NCBI GenBank assembly: GCA_964418385.1
Contig: CAYQLH010000055.1
Span: forward strand, 1 to 6,179
DNA: 6,179 nucleotides
Reading direction: 5' to 3'
Source of the DNA: RGIG2560 sp964418385
Lineage (GTDB): Bacteria; Patescibacteriota; Microgenomatia; UBA1400; PJMF01
Positions 1 to 4,964 of the stretch are shown one piece after another. The position numbers were made by a program, and so were the translations under genes. The stretch's first letter is position 1. Each line of letters starts with the position of its first letter. The notes under the pieces were generated by a model. It was given only the letters and a program-made list of their open reading frames with translations. It was not told where the DNA came from and searched no databases.

Positions 1-60
1 ATTGAACCCACAACCTACGGCTCCGCAAGCCGGCGCTCTATCCAATTGAGCTACGGACGC
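1..60 (-). tRNA. tRNA-Arg, anticodon GCG (3' end cut off by window edge)
   Basis: Read on the minus strand from base 60, the sequence folds as a tRNA 5' part: a 7-nt acceptor strand GCGTCCG, TA, a D-arm with GCTC/GAGC stem and a 9-nt loop containing GGA, an anticodon arm CCGGC-TTGCGGA-GCCGT, a 5-nt variable loop AGGTT, the T-stem strand GTGGG and the start of the T-loop TTCAAT. The anticodon GCG (plus positions 24-26) reads CGC and CGU as arginine. C35 and an A at the position-20 site are known arginine identity elements. The top pair of the anticodon stem is a C-U mismatch; the other four pairs are good. The 3' half of the T-arm and the acceptor end lie left of base 1. Most bacteria read this codon box with an inosine-modified ACG anticodon, so GCG is unusual. 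Confidence 0.9.
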
Positions 61-71
61 ACATACGAGGT

Positions 72-99
72 ATTATACCACAGATTTAGCTGTTTTCAC
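72..99 (-). promoter_or_regulatory. Promoter of tRNA-Arg
   Basis: On the minus strand a perfect -10 TATAAT (72-77) is preceded directly by TGG, an extended -10 (TGn) motif. A -35 candidate GTGAAA (94-99, 4 of 6 matches to TTGACA) sits at 16-bp spacing. The expected start is near 65, only about five bases before the mature tRNA 5' end. This fits a tRNA transcribed from its own promoter rather than by read-through from the large gene that ends at 106. Confidence 0.7.
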
Positions 100-105
100 G
101 GGAAA

Positions 106-2196
106 TTACGCCGTTGACGCCGTGGCCTTGCCAGAATTTTTAAGCGACATCGCCAGCGCCAAAACGCGTTCCATCAACGACGGTTGGTGGCAAGATTGAA
201 AACGATTGTTTTTCTTATCAACAGCAATCCGCCGATACTCAAAAATCGCCCCGCGTTCGCGATCAAGCAAGTAGCGAATGATTTTTTCACTCGCCACCCC
301 CGCCGCCACGTAAGCGGTACTGCCTAGTTGCGGCATTGCGGTGCCGAAAGGCGTGTTTTTCAGCCCGCGCAAGTAACGCCCAATTTCATCGCGGACCGCG
401 TATTCCAGGCCCACCATGCGGGCGGCCACTTGCACAAAATCTTGCGCCAAAAGTGTTTGCAATTTTGCATCCGGCAAGCCAAAAACCAGGCTTTCGCCCC
501 GAGCACGTGCGTCGGCATTTTGGAAAGTGACTTGAGCGGTGGAGCCCACGTCCGAAATCTGCACCAGGGGCACTCTCGCCATGCCCGTTTGCTCGATGAT
601 TGCCAATTTGGAATTTAAGTGATCAATCGCTTCCACCGCCACATCCACTGGTGGCACTTGAGCCGTGCCCATCAAATAGGCACTGATATTGCTGGCGTTA
701 AATTCCGTCGCCAAGCGGATAAATTGGGTGGGGTCTTGACGGTGGATACGTCTGGCAAAACTTACCGCTTTGGGCTCGTCGCTGCCAATGTCCAAAACGT
801 CATAAGCGGTGCGATTGAAATTGGTCACATTGGGCGCTTTGGGGTCGCCGATAGTCAAATAGCCAATGCGCCCGTCGCGCAGCAAATTTTCAGCTGTGGC
901 CGCGGCCACGCTCGCACCGGCCACCAAAACGTGAGTCCGCGCCAATTTTAACCGTGTTTCCAGCCAAGTAGACGTGTAATCGCGATTTTGCAAAAGTTGC
1001 CCGGGACTGGAATTAAGTGCCAACTTAAATTCCGCTACTTCGGGGAATTGCACCACCGCTTCCAGTTCACCTGCGCGAGTAAAATAAAACGCGTAAAAAC
1101 CGTAATCACGTTTGTCCGTCAAAGCGTCATAACGCGCCCAGGCATCGTGCAAATAATCGGCCACCGGACCGTGGCTGACGGAAAGATTTTCTTTGAGTTT
1201 GCTGTGTGTGGAAGGCACCAAACTGTAAAAATGTTGCGGATCTATCCAGATATTCACACCATCTAATTTTTGGCTCACGTGCGCATCCGTGAGATCAAAA
1301 AGTCGCCCCCGTTTCACTTCTTCGGCCGAGAGCAAAACCGGCCGGCCCGGATACTGCGTTTCTGGCATGGCCAGTCGGTTGCGGATGACATCTAAATTCC
1401 ACTCGTGTGTGATGAGTTCTTGCCAAACGCGAATGTCTCTTGCCGTTTCCTCGATTGCTGCCGGCACGCCTTGGCTCTCGCTTGCAACGACAATTTCAAA
1501 TGGTTGCGCTTGGTAAAAATAGCGCGGCCAATACGTCTGCATAAAGTGCACTTGCTCGTTATCAGCCAACTGCCAACCATCTAAATTACGCACTTTGTAA
1601 CCGAGTTTTTCCACAAAAGAGCGCACGTGTGCCGCCATCGTGCACACGAGCCAATCGTGTTCCACGTCCACTGTTGCTAAGACCTCAGCCGCCAGCCGTT
1701 GTAGAATTTCTCCCTTTAGCGGCGAGCGGCGATCAACGTCTAGCCCCGGATGAAAAGCGAGGCGCTCAATTTCGCAGGGCACACGCGGCGCAATTGCTTC
1801 CAACGTCTGCGGATCGGGCGGGGTAAAAAACTTAAACAATTCAATTTCGCCGCGCACCAAACGCATTGTCCCCAAAATCACGGTGTGGCCATCCGCATTT
1901 GTGTGCGCCGCGACCCAAGTTTGCACGTGATCGTCGGTGCTCACCTCGCCAAAACTCACGAGCGTCCGCGCTGTAGGATCAGCGTAGCGGCTGTTGTAAG
2001 CGAGGGTGATAATTTTTTGCAGTTCTGCTTGCTCGCCAGGTTGCACCAGCCGATATTCAATTTGCGAAGTCTCGAAGTCGCCATGAAGTTTGAGATCATT
2101 TAATAAATCATGCGCCGTCCGAATTAATTCATCGTTTTGAGTATTTTTTTGTAGATATTGAAAATATGCATTTGTATCATTTAATCTAAACTGCAT
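106..2196 (-). CDS. Fusion protein: FeeM/autoinducer-synthase-like GNAT acyltransferase plus E1/ThiF-like adenylating domain
   Basis: A 696-residue cytosolic protein with no signal peptide or membrane segment seen. Residues about 45-225 resemble the GNAT-fold N-acyl amino acid synthase (FeeM) and acyl-homoserine-lactone synthase group: an ILGTMRL strand, an ELFKFF stretch, the hallmark-like EIERLAFHP (142-150), then a VCTM strand and FVEKLGYKV. Residues about 235-405 match nothing I recognise. Residues about 410-660 look like a ThiF/MoeB/HesA E1 fold: HVLVAGAS (nucleotide loop at 427), TNFNR with Arg462, EPKA with Lys476, VEAIDHLNSK with Asp525, and the C-terminal PQLG and AAGVASEKIIRYLL pattern. 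Arg, Lys and Asp match the adenylation residues of MoeB. The glycine loop is degenerate (GASVAAA), and no CxxC zinc pairs or obvious transfer cysteine are seen. The start at 2196 is preferred because AGAAAG lies 6 nt upstream; the in-frame ATG at 2235 has no such site. The gene is divergent from the AMP-forming ligase. The real substrate is unknown. Domain calls come from motif reading, firmer for the E1 half than for the GNAT half. Confidence 0.8.
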   Translation of the reverse strand: MQFRLNDTNAYFQYLQKNTQNDELIRTAHDLLNDLKLHGDFETSQIEYRLVQPGEQAELQKIITLAYNSRYADPTARTLVSFGEVSTDDHVQTWVAAHTNADGHTVILGTMRLVRGEIELFKFFTPPDPQTLEAIAPRVPCEIERLAFHPGLDVDRRSPLKGEILQRLAAEVLATVDVEHDWLVCTMAAHVRSFVEKLGYKVRNLDGWQLADNEQVHFMQTYWPRYFYQAQPFEIVVASESQGVPAAIEETARDIRVWQELITHEWNLDVIRNRLAMPETQYPGRPVLLSAEEVKRGRLFDLTDAHVSQKLDGVNIWIDPQHFYSLVPSTHSKLKENLSVSHGPVADYLHDAWARYDALTDKRDYGFYAFYFTRAGELEAVVQFPEVAEFKLALNSSPGQLLQNRDYTSTWLETRLKLARTHVLVAGASVAAATAENLLRDGRIGYLTIGDPKAPNVTNFNRTAYDVLDIGSDEPKAVSFARRIHRQDPTQFIRLATEFNASNISAYLMGTAQVPPVDVAVEAIDHLNSKLAIIEQTGMARVPLVQISDVGSTAQVTFQNADARARGESLVFGLPDAKLQTLLAQDFVQVAARMVGLEYAVRDEIGRYLRGLKNTPFGTAMPQLGSTAYVAAGVASEKIIRYLLDRERGAIFEYRRIAVDKKNNRFQSCHQPSLMERVLALAMSLKNSGKATASTA

Positions 2197-2198
2197 AT

Positions 2199-2227
2199 TT
2201 GACTTTCTATATTTTTTGTAGTAAAAC
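2199..2227 (+). promoter_or_regulatory. Weak candidate promoter for the AMP-forming ligase
   Basis: TTGACT (2199-2204, 5 of 6) and TAAAAC (2222-2227, 4 of 6) have a 17-bp spacer and would start a transcript near 2234 with a leader of about 37 nt. It overlaps the fusion gene's leader and ribosome binding site. The -10 is poor, so this is only the best of several weak options in the 74-bp divergent gap. Confidence 0.3.
2203..2208 (-). promoter_or_regulatory. Ribosome binding site deciding the fusion gene start
   Basis: AGAAAG on the minus strand lies 6 nt before the ATG at 2194-2196. The same AGAAAG core precedes the response regulator and hsp20 genes in this window. The upstream ATG at 2233-2235 lacks any such site and would leave a leader of only about eight bases from the predicted transcript start, so the shorter protein is the better call. 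Confidence 0.65.
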
Positions 2228-2249
2228 ATTAACAATTATCTACGCAAAG

Positions 2250-2277
2250 ATTATAGACAAGGAAAAAAATATGTCAA
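2250..2277 (-). promoter_or_regulatory. Consensus sigma70 promoter of the fusion gene, inside the start of the divergent ligase
   Basis: On the minus strand, TTGACA (2272-2277) and TATAAT (2250-2255) match both consensus hexamers exactly, with a 16-bp spacer. The expected start is near 2243, giving a leader of about 47 nt before the ATG at 2196. The -35 box falls in codons 1-3 of the plus-strand ligase, and the spacer covers that gene's Shine-Dalgarno and start codon. Polymerase bound here would therefore sit across the ligase's initiation region. Confidence 0.8.
2259..2263 (+). promoter_or_regulatory. Ribosome binding site of the ligase
   Basis: AAGGA lies 7 nt before the ATG at 2271 and fixes the start there rather than at 2199. 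It lies inside the spacer of the opposing fusion-gene promoter. Confidence 0.7.
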
Positions 2278-3956
2278 GACCTAAATATCCTTTTGAACTT
2301 TACGCTGCCGAGCCTGTCAACAGTTTGCGCGAAATCGTTAGCTTTGCGGCGGAGCATTACGGGGAACGCACAGCCTTTGTTTACCAAGAGAAAATTACCG
2401 ATACACCGGTAAAAATTTCTTATTTGCAATACGAGCAAGACATCAAAAAAGTCGCCACTGGTTTGGTGCAAGCGCTCAAAATTGATCTCACCCGGCGCGA
2501 CAGCAAAAAAATCGCCATCCTCGCGCCCAATAGTTATTGGTGGTCGGTAGTTTATTTGGCTGTCGTCAATATCAACCAAGTCATCGTGCCGCTTGATCCC
2601 AATTTGCCGGCCGAGGATTTGATCACGTTTATCCAGCGCGCGGGCGTGAGTTCCATTGTTTTTGCGCCCGGGATTGAAGGCAAAATTGCCCAAATGAAAA
2701 CTGCCCTTGCCAAAATCAAGCATTACATCGGTTTAAAAGAGAGCGCGCAAGCGACGATCACTTTGGATAAAATCATCCGCACTGGAGAACGCCTGCTGCA
2801 CAAAAAACCAAGCTTTTACGACGAGATCGCGGTTTTCCCCGAAGCGCTGGCGACAGTAATTTTTACTTCGGGTACGACTTCTACGCCCAAAGGGGTGATG
2901 CTCACTCACAAAAATCTGGCCACCGACGTTTGCATCATGAAACAATTTTTACACTTCGACCGCGAAATCACGATCTCCATGCTGCCGCTTTACCACTCGT
3001 ACGAGTTTACTTTTGGTCTGCTTTTGCAAATCTACAGCGGGACGACCATTTATTACTTGCCAGGTGGCTTGCCCGCTTTTCAAGAAAACTTGGCCAAAGT
3101 ACGCCCCACGATGTTGATTTTAGTTCCTTTAATTGTGGAAGAAACGTATCGCCGCGTGCGCGCCACCTTGTCGCATCCCGACGATCGCCGCGAACTCGCA
3201 GACGCTCTTAAAGAGTATTTCGGCGGCCGCGTCACCCGCATTTTTGACGGTGGCGCCCCCATCAATAGCGACATTGCCGCTGTCTATAGCGACTGCGGGA
3301 TTGAACTTATTCAGGGCTACGGGATCACCGAGTGTTCGCCAGTGGTCTGCTTAAACCCGGACAGACTGTGTCGCTCTGTGAGCGTCGGCTTGCCGCTGCC
3401 AGGCGTACGCGTAAAATTACACGACAAAGGCGAGGACGGCGTGGGTGAAGTCATTGTCCGCGGACCCATCGTCATGCTCGGTTATTACAAAGACGAGCGC
3501 CAAACCGATCTCGCCGTCGTGGACAACTGGTTTTACACTGGCGACTTTGGTCGTTTTGATGATGACGGCTTTTTGTATATCGTCGGTCGCAAAAAAAATG
3601 TCATTGTGGGTAAAAACGCCAAAAAAGTTTATCCCGAAGAGGTGGAATATCACTTGACTTGTCAACCAGAAATCCGCGAAGCAATGGTGTACGGCAAACA
3701 AATTGACGACGATACCAAAGTTGCAGCCTTGCTGGTGCTTGATCGCGAAAACCTCGCCAAAACACATCCCGAATTGCCAACCAATCCCACTTCAAAACAA
3801 ATCAGCACTGTCGTGGACAAAGTTATTGACCGTGTCAACAGCGCCAACGTCAAGTACAAGCACATCCTCTCGTGGGAAATCACCGACGCGCTGCCGCGCA
3901 CCACCACTGGCAAAATCAAACGCGCGAAAAACCACTTGCCGGCGGGCGCAAAATAG
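2271..3956 (+). CDS. AMP-forming acyl-CoA synthetase-like ligase (ANL superfamily)
   Basis: This 561-residue protein, a usual length for long-chain fatty acid-CoA ligases, belongs to the adenylate-forming family that activates a carboxylic acid with ATP and then normally passes it to CoA. Motifs in order: TSGTTSTPKG phosphate loop (199-208), PLYHSYEF (239-246), GYGITE (349-354), YTGD (422-425), the hinge GRKKNVIV (439-446) and PRTTTGKIKR (542-551) holding the catalytic Lys548. The phosphate loop has Ser where most members have Gly after the second Thr. All other core residues are present, so it should be active. The start at 2271 is chosen because AAGGA lies 7 nt upstream; the earlier in-frame ATG at 2199 would add 24 poorly fitting residues across the divergent promoter. 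The ligase is divergent from the acyltransferase/E1 fusion, which suggests it supplies an activated acyl group. Long-chain fatty acid is the likeliest substrate by family resemblance, but the sequence does not decide it. Confidence 0.92.
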   Translation: MSRPKYPFELYAAEPVNSLREIVSFAAEHYGERTAFVYQEKITDTPVKISYLQYEQDIKKVATGLVQALKIDLTRRDSKKIAILAPNSYWWSVVYLAVVNINQVIVPLDPNLPAEDLITFIQRAGVSSIVFAPGIEGKIAQMKTALAKIKHYIGLKESAQATITLDKIIRTGERLLHKKPSFYDEIAVFPEALATVIFTSGTTSTPKGVMLTHKNLATDVCIMKQFLHFDREITISMLPLYHSYEFTFGLLLQIYSGTTIYYLPGGLPAFQENLAKVRPTMLILVPLIVEETYRRVRATLSHPDDRRELADALKEYFGGRVTRIFDGGAPINSDIAAVYSDCGIELIQGYGITECSPVVCLNPDRLCRSVSVGLPLPGVRVKLHDKGEDGVGEVIVRGPIVMLGYYKDERQTDLAVVDNWFYTGDFGRFDDDGFLYIVGRKKNVIVGKNAKKVYPEEVEYHLTCQPEIREAMVYGKQIDDDTKVAALLVLDRENLAKTHPELPTNPTSKQISTVVDKVIDRVNSANVKYKHILSWEITDALPRTTTGKIKRAKNHLPAGAK

Positions 3957-3964
3957 TTTATAAT
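3936..3964 (+). promoter_or_regulatory. Promoter of the response regulator, overlapping the ligase stop
   Basis: A perfect TATAAT (3959-3964) starts three bases after the ligase TAG, with TTGCCG (3936-3941, 4 of 6) 17 bp upstream inside the ligase's last codons. The expected start is near 3971, leaving about 20 nt of leader with the ribosome binding site. The regulator can thus be made independently, though read-through from the ligase across the 34-bp gap is also possible because I see no terminator there. Confidence 0.6.
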
Positions 3965-3990
3965 GAAAGGTGATTAAACAGAAAGATATC

Positions 3991-4380
3991 ATGGCAAACA
4001 AAGATAAAAAAATTCTCCTGGTAGAAGATGAGACTGAACTGCGCGAGCTTTACAATCTGTTGCTCACCGGAGAAGGCTATCAAGTGGAAGCGCTGGCCGA
4101 CGGCAAAGCTGCCATGGAAGCGATAGAGCACGGCGGCTATGATCTCGTCCTTCTGGATATCATGTTGCCTTTTATCGATGGTCTTGATATTCTGGAGCGC
4201 AACGCTAAAAGCGACAAACCAGGTAAACAAGACAATGGCACCGTGGTTTTGCTCACCAACTTGGCCCAAGACCAAACTATTGCCAAGGGGCTTGAGCTTG
4301 GCATCCGTGGTTACATGATTAAAAGCGACTACAACCCCGAGCAACTTTTAAGCGCTGTCGCGGAATTTCTCGAGAAATAA
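3991..4380 (+). CDS. Single-domain response regulator (CheY-like receiver)
   Basis: This 129-residue protein is one receiver domain with no output domain. The conserved sites are all present: acidic pair Glu12-Asp13 in LLVEDE, phosphoacceptor Asp56 in LVLLDIMLP, switch Thr89 in VVLLTN, aromatic Tyr108 and Lys111 in GYMIK. It should accept phosphate from a histidine kinase and act by protein contact rather than by binding DNA. No kinase is in the window. The ATG at 3991 is chosen over a GTG at 3970 because AGAAAG (3980-3985) sits 5 nt before it and the seven extra residues fall before the normal domain edge. A slightly long charged loop (residues 72-83) precedes the Thr89 strand. The partner and target are unknown, and nothing links it functionally to the ligase upstream beyond proximity. 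Confidence 0.92.
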   Translation: MANKDKKILLVEDETELRELYNLLLTGEGYQVEALADGKAAMEAIEHGGYDLVLLDIMLPFIDGLDILERNAKSDKPGKQDNGTVVLLTNLAQDQTIAKGLELGIRGYMIKSDYNPEQLLSAVAEFLEK

Positions 4381-4387
4381 ATCCAAT

Positions 4388-4405
4388 TTAGCAATCTTAG
4401 CAATT
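4388..4405 (+). repeat. Tandem 9-bp direct repeat upstream of hsp20
   Basis: TTAGCAATC (4388-4396) is followed at once by TTAGCAATT (4397-4405). The second copy is also the left arm of the CIRCE-like operator, so the first may be an extra half-site for the same repressor. Confidence 0.75.
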
Positions 4406-4423
4406 GAGTGTTGACATTGCTAA
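4397..4423 (+). promoter_or_regulatory. CIRCE-like operator (likely HrcA target) over the hsp20 -35
   Basis: The arms TTAGCAATT and CATTGCTAA are separated by exactly 9 bases (8 of 9 positions complementary). This is the same geometry as the CIRCE element, TTAGCACTC-N9-GAGTGCTAA, which the heat-shock repressor HrcA binds. Fourteen of the 18 arm bases match CIRCE, including the whole outer TTAGCA and TGCTAA. The site covers the -35 hexamer of the hsp20 promoter, so a bound repressor would block polymerase. Lying in front of a heat-shock gene makes the call stronger. No hrcA gene is in the window. Confidence 0.7.
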
Positions 4424-4438
4424 AAATTGTGATATAAT
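4411..4438 (+). promoter_or_regulatory. Strong consensus promoter of hsp20
   Basis: TTGACA (4411-4416) and TATAAT (4433-4438) are both perfect, 16 bp apart, and TGA directly before the -10 gives an extended -10 motif. The expected start is near 4445. An unrestrained promoter this strong would be costly, which fits tight repression through the two palindromes that overlap it. Confidence 0.88.
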
Positions 4439-4448
4439 ACTCACAATT
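4425..4448 (+). promoter_or_regulatory. Second perfect palindrome around the hsp20 -10, possible operator
   Basis: AATTGTGA (4425-4432) and TCACAATT (4441-4448) are perfect inverted copies separated by 8 bases that hold the -10 hexamer. The transcript should begin inside the right arm, so this cannot act as a full RNA hairpin and is more likely a DNA site for a dimeric repressor. It differs in sequence from the CIRCE-like site next to it, which points to a second regulator. The identity of that regulator is unknown. Confidence 0.6.
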
Positions 4449-4476
4449 AACAATTTATTAAAGAAAGGAGCCATTT

Positions 4477-4902
4477 ATGATGACCATGATGGTGCCACGC
4501 CGACGTGCGGATTTTGATTTATTTGACAGCTTTTTTGATCGCGACTTTTTCGCACCTGTCAATAATACGCTCATGAAAACGGATATTGTCGAGAAAAAAG
4601 ACAAATACGTCATTGAAATGGATTTGCCCGGTTTTGACAAAGACAATATCAATGTTGACCTCGAAGACGGCTATTTAAAGATTTCCGCGAAAATCGAACG
4701 TCACACGGACGACAAGCAACCGGATAAGTTCTTGCGCCGCGAACGTTTTTACGGCAGTTGTTCACGCAGTTTTTATGTGGGCGAAGACATCACGCGCGAT
4801 GATATCAAAGCCAAATTTGCCGACGGAATTCTCGCCGTCAGCGTGCCCAAAAAAGAACCAGTGGAAAAATTGCCCGAAAGCAAACACATCGCTATCGAGT
4901 AA
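4477..4902 (+). CDS. hsp20: Small heat shock protein, Hsp20/alpha-crystallin family
   Basis: This 141-residue protein is an ATP-independent holding chaperone that binds unfolding proteins in the cytosol as large oligomers. The N-terminal arm (1-34) is short and rich in Phe and Asp, with four Met among its first five residues. The alpha-crystallin domain runs about 35-125, with DLPGF (49-53) and the signature ADGILAVSVPK (115-125). The C-terminal tail ends in IAI (138-140), the I-x-I motif that docks into a neighbouring subunit. AGAAAGGAG (4462-4470) is a strong ribosome binding site 6 nt before the ATG at 4477; a second ATG follows directly at 4480. The gene stands alone between its own promoter and a strong terminator. 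Control is probably by heat through the CIRCE-like operator. Confidence 0.96.
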   Translation: MMTMMVPRRRADFDLFDSFFDRDFFAPVNNTLMKTDIVEKKDKYVIEMDLPGFDKDNINVDLEDGYLKISAKIERHTDDKQPDKFLRRERFYGSCSRSFYVGEDITRDDIKAKFADGILAVSVPKKEPVEKLPESKHIAIE

Positions 4903-4915
4903 AATTTGTATACGA

Positions 4916-4956
4916 TGATGCAAAAAATGACCCATTCAGGGTCATTTTTTGCATCA
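4916..4956. terminator. Bidirectional rho-independent terminator between hsp20 and uvrA
   Basis: A perfect 18-bp inverted repeat (4916-4933 with 4939-4956) encloses a 5-nt loop. The inner part ATGACCC/GGGTCAT is GC-rich and is followed by six T on the plus strand; by symmetry six T also follow it on the minus strand. It begins 13 bp after the hsp20 stop and ends 8 bp before the uvrA stop, so it can end both convergent transcripts. Confidence 0.92.
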
Positions 4957-4964
4957 CATTTTTG

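Noticed and set aside
328..2103. Several plus-strand open frames of 64-117 codons inside the fusion gene
   Set aside because: They are out-of-frame shadows of a long coding gene. They lack ribosome binding sites and show no recognisable protein features.
2197..2235. Longer start for the fusion gene (ATG at 2233-2235, 13 extra residues)
   Set aside because: No ribosome binding site precedes it, it would lie only about eight bases from the predicted transcript start, and the extra residues are a Lys/Tyr-rich run encoded by AT-rich leader.
2229..2257. TTAACA with TATAGA at 17-bp spacing as ligase promoter
   Set aside because: Transcription would start near 2264, after the ribosome binding site at 2259-2263, leaving a leader too short to use it.
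2199..2270. Longer start for the ligase (ATG at 2199, 24 extra residues)
   Set aside because: The added residues come from the AT-rich divergent control region and do not fit the family. AAGGA is well placed for the ATG at 2271.
3970..3990. GTG start for the response regulator
   Set aside because: The ATG at 3991 has AGAAAG at good spacing, and a receiver domain normally begins just before the LLVEDE strand.
4425..4448. The -10 palindrome as a CRP or lac operator site
   Set aside because: The TGTGA and TCACA arms are 8 apart, not the 6 needed for CRP, and the resemblance to the lac operator is limited to the AATTGTGA arm. No related regulator is visible.
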